Below the pieces are notes generated by a model, which saw nothing but the letters and a program-made list of their open reading frames with translations, had not been told where the DNA came from and made no database searches. Positions 27,870 through 37,305 of a stretch of 64,000 bases of DNA are shown here, piece after piece (position 1 is the stretch's first letter; each line of letters starts with the position of its first letter). Both the position numbers and the translations under genes were made by a program. Source of the DNA: Saccharum officinarum (lineage: Eukaryota > Streptophyta > Magnoliopsida > Poales > Poaceae); assembly GCA_020631735.1 (NCBI GenBank), contig CM036215.1, positions 16,642,346 to 16,706,345 on the forward strand, in the 5' to 3' direction.

Positions 27870-28350
27870 TTTCAAGCATCAAGAATCTATTCCTTGCCTT
27901 CATCCGAGCATTGTAGTAGAGTCCAAAATCATAGCTAGCATGTCTCCCTAAAAGCAACCTCCAGAAAATTTTTGGGTGTCTTTTATCAAACACCACATCA
28001 TTTCTTGTGATCCATATTGCTGAGAGAAAGGCAGCAGCCCTAGTCATCAATGAAAGATAATTATGTTTGAAACCCCCTAGTTTTGACCAATTATTGATAA
28101 GATGGTCGGTGTTCCTTGGTGGTTTGATGACAAACAAAACAAACACAACACGCCAAAAGAAAATGGCATAATGACAATCAAAAAAACAAGTCTAGATAGT
28201 TTCAGATTTGCTAAAAAAACAAGAAGTCATACTACCATTCTAGTGTCTTGTAGCTATGTTGTCTTTCGTAACTATCACCTCCTTTAAGAACCAATAATGA
28301 AAAATTGTAATTTTCAAGGACACATTCATATGCCAAATTTGCTAGGTAAC
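27870..28350 (-). pseudogene. LINE ORF2 fragment, zinc-binding (zf-RVT) region
   Basis: The minus strand encodes a degenerate stretch with FFDCHYAIFFWRVVF, then FVIKPPRNTDHLINNW and SAIWITRNDVVFDKR. This resembles the zf-RVT region that follows the reverse transcriptase in plant L1 LINEs and their relics. In-frame stops occur upstream near 28190-28250, and neither a reverse transcriptase nor an endonuclease is attached. Confidence 0.6.
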
Positions 28351-29229
28351 TTTAGTCCTGTTATTGACTAGGTATTTACATATAGATATAATAGAAAACA
28401 AGCCATTATTTTAGGACACATTGGTGGTAAGACATCAATACATCGGCGGTAAATCTATGATCATCAACATGTAAAGTGATCATTTTCGTGGTTAACATTT
28501 GTTTGCACACATTCCCTAACATATGCACAATTGGTTGGTCTCAGCTCCTATCCTTATTGACATCTTCATTTTTTATTTATGAATTGCTCTAGTGCAGTAG
28601 TGCTCTTTGACCTTGTATCTGATGCTCGAAAATCTTGTTCAGTGTGAGCCAAAAAAAATTTACCACCCATGAGCTTGGATTGAAATTGATGTTGTGAGCC
28701 ACTGTGTCTTTGTGTTGTTTCAAAGCAATTGTACTTAACTATGTACAGACAGATTGGTTGAATTGGGAAGGACAAATAAAGTTGATTGAAGATATAAACT
28801 CAGTTCCATGCTTGTTGCTTTTGTTGTGCCAGGAAAAAACAATATATTTTAGCTTAAAAACTAATATTTTAATAATGTCATGTGGTGCATTAAATTTTAA
28901 TAAACTAATTACTTTTTTGCGCCATGAGGTACCACCTGTAGAGATAAATTAATGCACGAACATATATTTAATTATTTTTCACATCCTGTCTTGTGGCAGG
29001 AAAAAGGCTAGCTTCTGAAAATTTATCATTCAATACGATACTATTAAAATATTTATCCTTTTTGGATTTAAATAAACAAATATTTTATGCAAAATATAGC
29101 CAGCGTGAACTCGACCACGCATATGCCGGCTTCAGGTGCCTCTTGCCGTCTTGCGACCTCGCGGGCCGCTACCGCGCACATCCACAAACTCAGCTGACTC
29201 TTGTGGGCTTGCGGGGGAGCCTCGTCATG
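28351..29229. other. No gene recognised
   Basis: AT-rich DNA turning more GC-rich after 29100. No open frame could be assigned, and no repeat boundaries could be supported. Confidence 0.5.
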
Positions 29230-29700
29230 TCCGGACGCTAGTGCTGCCCCAAACCTAAACTTGCCAGCTCGTGCGCAGATGAGTTACACGATATAGGAAT
29301 CAAAAAAACATTCAAAGACTCAAAGTTCTCCCAAATCAAGCAACGAATATCTCTCACAAATATCAAAAGACATTCGAAGACTTGAAGTTCTCCCAATTCA
29401 AGGAATGAATATCACTAAAAGCTTGCCCCCAGAGTCAGGTTCATCTCCGAGGACAGAACTGCCTTCTTCAAAAGTGCAGAATCAGTTTCTAGCTGCACCC
29501 GTGAAATGCCATTTGTTGCAGCCGACTCTAGGGCCTTTAAGGTTTAAGCCACTGCCCCCGCCATCAGTGCATCATAGACATTGGACAACCTGCCAGCCCC
29601 TGCCGAGACCACATCCCTGGCATGGTCCCTGGTCACGAAGCCCCAACCACCCTTTCTCATATCTTCCACAAAAGCACCATCAGAGTTAATTTTCTAGCCT
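29230..29700 (-). pseudogene. RNase H-like (RVT_3) fragment of a LINE
   Basis: Minus-strand translation from about 29695 gives KINSDGAFVEDMRKGGWGFV, then VVSAGAGRLSNVYDAL, RVQLETDSALLKKAVLSSEM and, lower down, NSSAHELASLGLG. These are the ordered motifs of the RNase H domain at the C terminus of many plant L1-type proteins. A stop codon falls within the TLKALESA region. It is not continuous with the zinc-binding fragment at 27870-28350, which lies on the wrong side to belong to the same copy. Confidence 0.65.
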
Positions 29701-29949
29701 TGCAGTGGGGGGAATCCATTTGCATCTTGAGGCCGACAAGTTTGATGGATGTTTCTCCTTTGGTTCTTTACCAATCTCACTTGTCAGCAAGAGGACTGAA
29801 TGTGCATTTTCTGGACCTGTCATTGCTCTTTACCGGGCATTTATCTTATATTCTTATTTCTAACATCCCACTACTTCCATAGTAAAAACCAGCGCCCTGA
29901 GACACGTCTCGTCCTTCCAGTCCAAATTGCTGCGGCCCTGGAACAGAGG

Positions 29950-30100
29950 TGATGGGGCTAGAAGTGGCAGTAAAAGAGAGGAGCATCCGCGAAAGGGCCT
30001 GCCTAGTTACGAGCACCTCAGGTCCTAGGTTTGACTCCGTGGGATCGAATATTCAGATGCTCATAGGGTAGTGCTGTGTATAATCTAAAAAGAGAGAGAG
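29950..30100 (+). mobile_element. Possible SINE
   Basis: TAGGTTTGACTCC at about 30030 resembles a polymerase III B box. It sits in a CAGGTCCTAGGTTTGACTCC context that I recall from grass SINEs. A clear A box, tail and target duplication were not confirmed. Confidence 0.3.
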
Positions 30101-30279
30101 GAGCATCCAGCTCCTCATCTGGGCCCACAGCCACCAGTTAACAGACACCAAACCATCAACGCAAAATCCACCCTTCGAATTTGGGCCGTTCCCAAACTAA
30201 GGCGGGCCACGTTAAACCAAATTAGGCTCAAGCCACGGCAACACGTGTAGTGTAAGGGGCAAATTAAAAAGCCCGAGCA

Positions 30280-31450
30280 TCACCAACGTGGCAGCTAGAA
30301 AAAAAAAAGGCTAGACGAATGGGCATTCCCCCGTGATCCGGAAAGGAAGTGACACTCTTGTCAACCCGAAAGCACAGGTTCTGTGTAAATGGCGGAAAGA
30401 AACCTGAGATAGATTCACACCGTAGGCTGTCTCCCCAAAGCAAGAGCTCGGCAAAGATAGCGGCCACCACCGCTACTCAGGGGCATCTCCGCTTGCCTCC
30501 ATGTGATCTGCCCTTGTGCTGTCTTTTCTGGGCAACTCCTTTAAGCAGCTCCACATCATATAGGTCTGCAGACCATGTGTCTCGGCTCTCGCACATTACA
30601 GCGGACCAGACTACAAAGGCATGCACGGAACTGAAGAGACCAGTAGTGCCTTCAATCAATGCACACAAGGTAGGTGATCGATGAACACAGCTGCATTTTT
30701 TTTTCTTCGAACACATGAACACAGCTTCACTTTGGTGATTAGATTTGGAAAACATATCTCAAAATGAAGAAAGTGGGTAAAGATAAACCCAAATATTCTC
30801 AGAGCACGACTCTAGCAGATCACATCAATGGAAGGCATAATGCATAAAGGTGTAAACAGTTGCCGTTCCATCATAACCAATATTACATAGAGAACACAGG
30901 ACTAAGAATTGTTGGAATGTGCGTATTATTAGCTAAGCTGTGTTAAGTTCTGAAAATGCCTAGAGATTCATACCGAACTATCCTGAATAAGTAGATTAGC
31001 TACGGGGCGTAAGTTCCCAGAGAACAGGTCCTGGTCAATCCCAACCCCTCATTCTAAGAGTAGCAATAAAAGAAGTTACTTTAAGAAAATGCCGTAAGAT
31101 AAAGCCTGCCTAGTATTTATAATCTTCTAAAGAAGGTTCATATGTCACTAAGATCTGATCATCTGAATACACAACAGAAACCGGCGAGAATAAAGCAGTT
31201 GCTTTTCTGATTGCGAACTTTCGGATTCATGAAGATTTAACCTAATCCTGTGGAGGTGAAGAAAATGCATCAGTTTTTATACATGGCTTAACAAAATTAG
31301 AAGAAAAGTTGTTCTCGACTCCTTGAAGAAAGTTCTCTTGCAGTCATGAGAATTTATTAAGGAACAGAAAAGGGTACTTTCAATACTGGACTCTGCACAT
31401 TTGGCTACTTATATATCTGGAACCAGGTAGTCATGAGAAAACCAAGAAGA
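30280..31450 (+). repeat. Copy B of a dispersed duplication (matches 15940-16850)
   Basis: Blocks at 30515-30575, about 30880-30960, 31130-31190 and 31320-31380 match the 16-kb segment in the same order and orientation, with indels between them. No shared long open frame was found. The TATA-like motif of copy A is replaced by CATGTGTC here. The copy lies between LINE debris and the Copia insertion, downstream of the 3' end of the pseudouridine synthase gene. Confidence 0.5.
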
Positions 31451-31551
31451 AATAAAATTTTGCACCTATCAGCTCAACACTATGTATCCCAAAGAAACCA
31501 AGTGAATCCAACTGAAGTTCAAAGACTGGATAGTTTAACTTAACTAGAATG

Positions 31552-32000
31552 TGAAGGCACTAGAGACCTAATGCCCAGGTGAGCAGCACCTGCCCTCCTT
31601 CCCTCTCCTCCTTCCCTGCACTAAGGAAGAAGAAGAGCCGAGATGGTGGCAAGAGCTGCCATTTGCACCGGCTCTTCTTCAGCACACACACACACACTAC
31701 TCAGTTTCAGTTCCTGAAACTGCAGACTCAAAGAGATGGTGGCAAGAGCTGCCATTTGCATTGCATTTCATTGGTTTATATACATCCTACATGTACCAAC
31801 TATGGTACTGTCTACCTACTCCTAGTACATGGTATACATCACCTTCTACCAACTATGGATGATGCAATACTACCAACTAAAGTACTAGGGATGGCCTATT
31901 GCCATACTTGCTGCAGTGTTCAGGGCATGGATAGCAGACCTGACCATGCCCTTGACTTGCAGAGGCAAGGGAGTGGAGGATCAGCAGATTAAGTCTAACA
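31552..32000 (-). repeat. 3' LTR of the Copia element
   Basis: 449 bp, matching the 5' LTR except for two substitutions, a two-base difference in the CA run and a 29-bp extra segment at about 31641-31669. That segment repeats a sequence found about 95 bp further on (31734-31762). Confidence 0.93.
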
Positions 32001-32017
32001 ATCTTCCCCTAATCCTG
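32001..32017 (-). other. Copia polypurine tract
   Basis: On the minus strand GGATTAGGGGAAGAT abuts the 3' LTR, the expected site for plus-strand priming. Confidence 0.75.
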
Positions 32018-32023
32018 CTGTCC

Positions 32024-33460
32024 TTACTTGACCTCAATCATGCCAATCATCCCCCTCAGTTCCTGGAACCGAAGCCGACCAAGTGACTTGGTGAGGATGT
32101 CAACGAGTTGCCGCCTGGTATCGACGAACTCGATGACGAGCTGCCCTCCATCGACGCAATCACGAAGAAAGTGAAACTTCACATCTATGTGCTTGGTTCT
32201 GTCGTGGAGAAATGGATTCTTTGCCAGCGCAATTGTTGGCTGGTTGTCCACTTTGAGTGCCGGCGGCTGGACCTGGGCTCCGGTGAGCTCTGCCAGCAGC
32301 CGCCGCAGCCAGACAACCTGGCATGCCGTTGTGGCTGCTGCGACATATTCCGCCTCACATGTCGACAACGCCACCATCTTCTGCTTCAAGGATTGCCAGG
32401 CAATCGGCGACGATCCGAGGAAGACGAGGACGCCCGAAGTGCTCCGTCGCCCATCAACGTCGCCGGCCATGTCTGCATCGCTAAAAACCGTTAGTGCTGC
32501 ATCTTCCGACGCCTTAGGTGGTGCTTCACTGAACACAGAGAGCTGGATGCCCCCACGCTTGGGAAAGGCGATGCCCAGCTCTGCCGTGCCCTGGACATAG
32601 CGGAGCAACCGCTTGACCGCCGCCCAATGATCCTCCCTTGGGTCCTCCATGAACCGGCTTACGTAGCCCACCGCGAACGCGATGTCCGGCCGCGTGTGTG
32701 TGAGCCAACGCAGCCCGCCGACGATGCTCCGGTAGAGAGTGGCGTCCACCTTCGCCGCGGTGCTCTGCTTCGAGAGCTTGATGCGTTCCTCCATTGGCGT
32801 GGCTACCGCCTTGCAGCCCGCCATGCCCGCCTGCTCGAGCAACTTCAGCGCGTAGGCATGCTGCCCCAGCCTGATGACGTCCTTCCCCTGCCTCACCTCG
32901 ATGCCGAGGTAATAGGACAGAGCGCCGAGGTCGCTCATCCGGAAACGCGCCGCCATTTCTTCCTTGAAGCGTCCAATGTCTTCTGCTTGAGCTCCGGTGA
33001 CGATGAGATCGTCGACGTACACCCCGACGATGAGGTGCTCCTTCCCCCGTCGACGGGTGTACAAGGCGTGCTCTGAGGCGCACCGAGCGAACCCAAGCTC
33101 CGCCATGGTGGCGTCGAGCTTGGCGTTCCAGGCCCGCGGGGCTTGACGCAGGCCGTAGAGCGCCTTGCACAGCCGCAAGACCTTCCGCTCCGCTCCCTTG
33201 ACGACGAAACCCGGCGGCTGTTTGACGAAGACGGTCTCGGCCAGGTCCCCATTGAGGAATGCGGACTTGACATCGAGGTGGTGGACCGGCCAATCCTTAG
33301 CCGCCGCAAGCGCGAGCAAAAGCCTGACTGACTCCATGCGAGCGACCGGCGCGAACACCTCCTCGAAGTCCACTCCTTCACGCTGGACGAAACCGCGGGC
33401 GACGAGCCGCGCCTTGTGCTTCACCACGGCACCACGTTCGTCCCGCTTTACCTTGAACAC
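32024..33460 (-). CDS. Copia reverse transcriptase-RNase H part of the polyprotein
   Basis: This continues the polyprotein in another frame. The first Met at 33460 is internal, not a true start. Visible motifs are the reverse transcriptase entry (KARLVARGFVQREGVDFEEV), the catalytic YVDDLIVTG (about residue 150 of this piece) and the RNase H region (FSDADMAGDVDGRRSTSG, WQSLKQKMVALSTCEAEYVA, LKVDNQPTIALAKNP, RTKHIDVKFHFLRD). The protein ends 23 bp before the 3' LTR. All catalytic motifs look intact, so only the frameshift prevents a complete Pol. Confidence 0.93.
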   Translation of the reverse strand: MFKVKRDERGAVVKHKARLVARGFVQREGVDFEEVFAPVARMESVRLLLALAAAKDWPVHHLDVKSAFLNGDLAETVFVKQPPGFVVKGAERKVLRLCKALYGLRQAPRAWNAKLDATMAELGFARCASEHALYTRRRGKEHLIVGVYVDDLIVTGAQAEDIGRFKEEMAARFRMSDLGALSYYLGIEVRQGKDVIRLGQHAYALKLLEQAGMAGCKAVATPMEERIKLSKQSTAAKVDATLYRSIVGGLRWLTHTRPDIAFAVGYVSRFMEDPREDHWAAVKRLLRYVQGTAELGIAFPKRGGIQLSVFSEAPPKASEDAALTVFSDADMAGDVDGRRSTSGVLVFLGSSPIAWQSLKQKMVALSTCEAEYVAAATTACQVVWLRRLLAELTGAQVQPPALKVDNQPTIALAKNPFLHDRTKHIDVKFHFLRDCVDGGQLVIEFVDTRRQLVDILTKSLGRLRFQELRGMIGMIEVK

Positions 33461-36426
33461 CCATTTGAGCCCGATCGGCTGGCATGCCGCCGGCGGATCG
33501 ACCAGCGCTCCCAGGTGTGGTTGTCCTCGATCGCCTTCAATTCTTCAAGCATTGCCTTCCGCCACGCCGCATCGCGCTCCGCGACGGCAAACGTGGCTGG
33601 CTCTTCTGCGCTCATGAGAAGCAGAGTTTGATCAGCATCGTCGAGCATCCGCGCCGCCAGTCCTGGCACTGTCGCCTCGCCGACCACATTGTCCACCCGC
33701 CGGAATCTGACGTCCTCCCCTTCATGGAAAGCATCCACGAAATCTGAGACATCTGATGGTGGGGATGCGTACTCGATTGTGGCCTCTGCTGCCGGCGTTC
33801 CTAGTTCAGGCGAAGCAGGGGATTGCTCCCCAATTGGCCCAGGCGAGCTCAAATGGCCCGCCCCGCCTGGGCTGAGTGGCTCCACCTCTGCAGCCGCCGG
33901 CTGCTCTGCTTCCGCCACCGTAGGCTCTGGCGCCTGTGCTTCCCCGGCCACCGGCGGCTCCACCACCTCACCATGGCCGCGGATCACCAAGTGTTCCACA
34001 ACAAACGTGTTGCAGCGTCCACCACCGCCTTGGCCTTCCGCTGCTTCTGGCCCGTCCCAGCTCCATGCCGCAGCCTCATCGAAGACCACGTCCCGGGACA
34101 CCACCACCTTGCCGCCAACCGGATCGTACAGGCGATATGCCTTCGATCCGCCCTCATAGCCGAGGAACACCATGCGCGTGCTTCTGTCCTCCAGCTTGCC
34201 GAGGCCCGGCTTGGTGGCCTTCACGTGGCCGATGCAGCCAAAGGTGCGCAGGAACGTGAAATTAGGCTTGCGCCCATGCCACGCTTCGAACGGTGTCACC
34301 CCCTTCAAGGCCTTGGTGGGCGAGCGGTTTAGGATGAACACCGCTGTGCTCACTGCTTCGCCCCAGAACTCCGCCGGCATCTCTTTCGCCTTCATCATCG
34401 AGCGCGCCATGCCGACGATAGTTTGATTCCGACGCTCCACCACACCGTTCTGCTGCGGTGAGTAGGGCGCCGTGAGGTGGCGGCCGACCCCCTCATCTGC
34501 ACAGTAGGTGGCGAACTCCACCGCCGTGAATTCGCCGCCGCGATCCGTCCGAAGCACCCGCAGCTTCTTCCCGGACTCCACCTCCGCACGCGCTTTGAAG
34601 CGCTTGATGGCGTCCGCCGCGTCGCTCTTGCTCGTCAGGAGCTGCAGCCACATGTAGCGACTGCAGTCGTCCACGAGCAGGAGGAAGTACCTCCGGCCGC
34701 CGTGCGTCGCCGGCGTGATTGGCCCGCAAAGGTCCCCAAGGACCAGCTCGAGCGGATCAGCCGCGAGATATCTTGCCGCCTTGGGGAACGGTAGTCGCCT
34801 CTGCTTCCCCGCCAGGCAACTGTCGCAGAGCTCTCCGGCGTGCTTGATCTGCGGCAGCCCGGTCACCATCTTCCCCAGCCGCCCGAGAGCGTCGAAGCTT
34901 AGGTGGCCGAATCGACCATGCCATAACCACGGCTCCTCCGAGCACGACGCTGCGAGGCACACCGGCTGCTCTACCTTCAAATCCAGCAGGTAGAGACGGT
35001 TACGGGACCTCGATACCTTGGCTAGGAGTCGGCCGTCCTGGTCCCTGATGCGCAGCACCCCATTGCGTATCAGCACCTCCGCACCGTGCTCATCGAGCTG
35101 TCCTAGGCTGACAATGCTCGATCGAAGCTCCGGGATGTAGTAGACGTCCGTGAGAGCGCGGTGCTCATGGTTCTTGCACCGGAAGAGCACGGTACCGCGC
35201 CCTCGGATCTGCACCCGGGAGCCATCGCCGAACCTGACGCTCCCGGCGTGCTTCTCGTCCAGCTCGGAGAAGGCGGCGCGGCAGCCCGTCATGTGGTTGC
35301 TCGCCCCGGAGTCGAGGTACCACCTCGGCTCCGACTCGTCTCCGGCAGCTCCCAAATGGACCTGCGCACGCGGCTCATCAAGGTGAACGACCGGCGGCGC
35401 AGACCTCTGCTCCACCTCCGCCGCCACTGCTTTGCCGCTCTCCGCGCAGAACACCCCCATCAGGAGCGTGTGCTCGCCGTCGCTGTCGTCCCGGGCAAGG
35501 TGCGCCTCCTCCTTCTTTCCCGGCTTCTTGTTTGGGCACTCCCGTGCCCAGTGCCCAACCTCACCGCACTTACGGCAAGCATTGGGGTCAGAGAATTTCT
35601 TCTTGCCCCTCTTCTTCTCCGTCGGCGCCTTGCCACGGCCACGGTCACCACCGCCACGACTGGAGCCTTCCCCGGTCTTGCGCTTCTCCTTCATCCGCGC
35701 CGACCACTCCTCCGTCAGCAGCAGCTTGGGCTTCTCCTTCTCCGGTGGCGCGCGATTCTCCACCGCGCGGAGCCGCCCGGTGACGTCCTCGAGCGACAAT
35801 GTGGACAAGTCCAGCATCGTCTCGATGGACAGGGCAAGCTGCGCGTATTTGGCCGGCACGACGCGCAGCAGTTTGGCCACGACGTCCTCGTCGTCGACCG
35901 GCTTGCCGTAGGTGGCCAGCTGACTTGCGATCGACTGCAGCCGAAGCGCGAAGTCCTCCACGGCCTCTCCGGGCTTGAATCGAAGGTCGTCGAACTCGCG
36001 GCGCAGCTGCTGCGCCTTTGCCTTCTTGGCCCGGTCCGAGCCGAGACGGAAGGACGCGAGCATGTCCCACGCCTCCTTCGCCGTGTTCTTCGACCTGATG
36101 GCCTCATGGAACTCGGACGGCGTGGACGCCATGAGCGCCTCCATGACGCCCACCTCCGCATCCTCACCGGCATTGCCGATCTCCACCGCCGCCCACCACC
36201 TCCGCGCGCGCAGCTTCCACTTCATGTGGACAGCCCACTCACCGTAGTTGGTGCGGGTGAGCATCGGCCAAGTGTTGGACCCGCCGACCTCCCTCACCGT
36301 GCGCACCTCCACGGCAGGATGGGATGCCGAGGCCAGCTGCTTCTCCTCGGCCGCTGCTGCAGCTGCCACCGCAGCCGCCTCTGCACCCATCCCTGCGCCT
36401 GCTGCAGCCGTGTCCATCACCGGCAA
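33448..36426 (-). CDS. Copia Gag-protease-integrase part of the polyprotein
   Basis: 992 codons open from the ATG at 36426. After an Ala-rich start come the Gag (UBN2-type) region (about residues 50-220, NYGEWAVHMKWKLRARRWW), the zinc knuckle CRKCGEVGHWAREC (about 285), the aspartic protease motif WYLDSGASNHMTG (about 368), the pre-integrase region (WHGRFGHLSFDAL, about 500) and an integrase core containing LRTDRGGEF and YSPQQNGVVERRNQ. The final residues after HTWE are out of frame. The true reading continues in the next frame at 33460-32024, so a small indel (net +2 or -1) lies near 33505. Copia normally has one uninterrupted polyprotein, so this copy is probably inactive unless ribosomes shift here. 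Confidence 0.93.
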   Translation of the reverse strand: MPVMDTAAAGAGMGAEAAAVAAAAAAEEKQLASASHPAVEVRTVREVGGSNTWPMLTRTNYGEWAVHMKWKLRARRWWAAVEIGNAGEDAEVGVMEALMASTPSEFHEAIRSKNTAKEAWDMLASFRLGSDRAKKAKAQQLRREFDDLRFKPGEAVEDFALRLQSIASQLATYGKPVDDEDVVAKLLRVVPAKYAQLALSIETMLDLSTLSLEDVTGRLRAVENRAPPEKEKPKLLLTEEWSARMKEKRKTGEGSSRGGGDRGRGKAPTEKKRGKKKFSDPNACRKCGEVGHWARECPNKKPGKKEEAHLARDDSDGEHTLLMGVFCAESGKAVAAEVEQRSAPPVVHLDEPRAQVHLGAAGDESEPRWYLDSGASNHMTGCRAAFSELDEKHAGSVRFGDGSRVQIRGRGTVLFRCKNHEHRALTDVYYIPELRSSIVSLGQLDEHGAEVLIRNGVLRIRDQDGRLLAKVSRSRNRLYLLDLKVEQPVCLAASCSEEPWLWHGRFGHLSFDALGRLGKMVTGLPQIKHAGELCDSCLAGKQRRLPFPKAARYLAADPLELVLGDLCGPITPATHGGRRYFLLLVDDCSRYMWLQLLTSKSDAADAIKRFKARAEVESGKKLRVLRTDRGGEFTAVEFATYCADEGVGRHLTAPYSPQQNGVVERRNQTIVGMARSMMKAKEMPAEFWGEAVSTAVFILNRSPTKALKGVTPFEAWHGRKPNFTFLRTFGCIGHVKATKPGLGKLEDRSTRMVFLGYEGGSKAYRLYDPVGGKVVVSRDVVFDEAAAWSWDGPEAAEGQGGGGRCNTFVVEHLVIRGHGEVVEPPVAGEAQAPEPTVAEAEQPAAAEVEPLSPGGAGHLSSPGPIGEQSPASPELGTPAAEATIEYASPPSDVSDFVDAFHEGEDVRFRRVDNVVGEATVPGLAARMLDDADQTLLLMSAEEPATFAVAERDAAWRKAMLEELKAIEDNHTWERWSIRRRHASRSGSNGCSR

Positions 36427-36447
36427 CTATGCCCAGCGACTTGTACG

Positions 36448-36459
36448 GCTCCGATACCA
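36448..36459 (-). other. Copia primer-binding site
   Basis: On the minus strand TGGTATCGGAGC begins two bases after the 5' LTR. It matches the initiator tRNA-Met type with G in place of A at position 8. Confidence 0.85.
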
Positions 36460-36461
36460 CT

Positions 36462-36879
36462 TGAAGGCACTAGAGACCTAATGCCCAGGTGAGCAGCACC
36501 TGCTCTCCTTCCCTCTCCTCCTTCCCTGCACTAAGGAAGAAGAAGAGCCGAGCTCTTCTTCAGCACACACACACACTACTCAGTTTCAGTTCCTGAAACT
36601 GCAGACTCAAAGAGATGGTGGCAAGAGCTGCCATTTGCATTGCATTTCATTGGTTTATATACATCCTACATGTACCAACTATGGTACTGTCTACCTACTC
36701 CTAGTACATGGTATACATCACCTTCTACCAACTATGGATGATGCAATACTACCAACTAAAGTACTAGGGATGGCCTATTGCCATACTTGCTGTAGTGTTC
36801 AGGGCATGGATAGCAGACCTGACCATGCCCTTGACTTGCAGAGGCAAGGGAGTGGAGGATCAGCAGATTAAGTCTAACA
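36462..36879 (-). repeat. 5' LTR of the Copia element
   Basis: 418 bp. On the minus strand it runs from TGTTAGACTTAATCTGC to GTGCCTTCA. It lacks a 29-bp segment present in the other LTR. Confidence 0.93.
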
Positions 36880-36884
36880 GAATG

Positions 36885-37305
36885 AAGCCAGCTATTTTTA
36901 TTTTCTCAAACATGTAGGAGAGCTATGTATCATTATATTAAGAAGAGAATGAAGCCAGCTATTTTGCTGATGGACAAAATATATTCTAGGCTTTCAATCA
37001 CCATGCAAGCTTCAATGGACAAAATAGGCAACTGAAAGCTTTGGCAAGTGGCAGCATATAATTCCTTATCAAACCACAGTAAAGTTACAGATTACGACAA
37101 GGTGTATAATGATGCATCATTCTTGATCAGCCTGAACTTATAGCAAAGGACATGTTTGGATGTCTTATTTGGCCTGGTACAGATCTTCAAAGTTGTAGTC
37201 ACTGAGGTGCACCATTCATAAATTGGATTCAGGTATACCTTTCATAGCCAACAGCTGACAAAACCTGGAGGCCCATCAACAGAAGCCACTAGATAAAACT
37301 TGCCT
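36885..37305. other. 3' flank of the pseudouridine synthase gene
   Basis: AT-rich DNA between the Copia insertion and the stop codon at 37306. It probably holds the gene's 3' untranslated region. AGAATGAAGCCAGCTATTTT occurs twice (about 36879 and 36947), so the Copia element inserted in or beside an existing small repeat. No other gene is seen. Confidence 0.5.

Larger units (their letters stand above)
31552..36879 (-). mobile_element. Ty1/Copia LTR retrotransposon, full length
   Basis: Direct repeats at both ends (31552-32000 and 36462-36879) carry TG...CA termini. The insertion is flanked by a perfect GAATG duplication at 31547-31551 and 36880-36884. The minus strand reads 5' LTR, primer-binding site, gag-protease-integrase-reverse transcriptase-RNase H, polypurine tract, 3' LTR. 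The integrase-before-reverse-transcriptase order is diagnostic of Copia. Only two substitutions between the LTRs were seen by eye, so the insertion is young. One frameshift near 33505 breaks the polyprotein. Confidence 0.95.

Noticed and set aside
28680..28745. Similarity to 18265-18340 (TTTGTNTTGTTTCAAAG region)
   Set aside because: Short and not colinear with the 16/30-kb duplication. Probably an unrelated dispersed repeat.
35161..36492. 443-codon frame on the plus strand
   Set aside because: It is antisense to the Copia gag-pol and open because of GC-rich codons. The minus-strand protein has clear domains.
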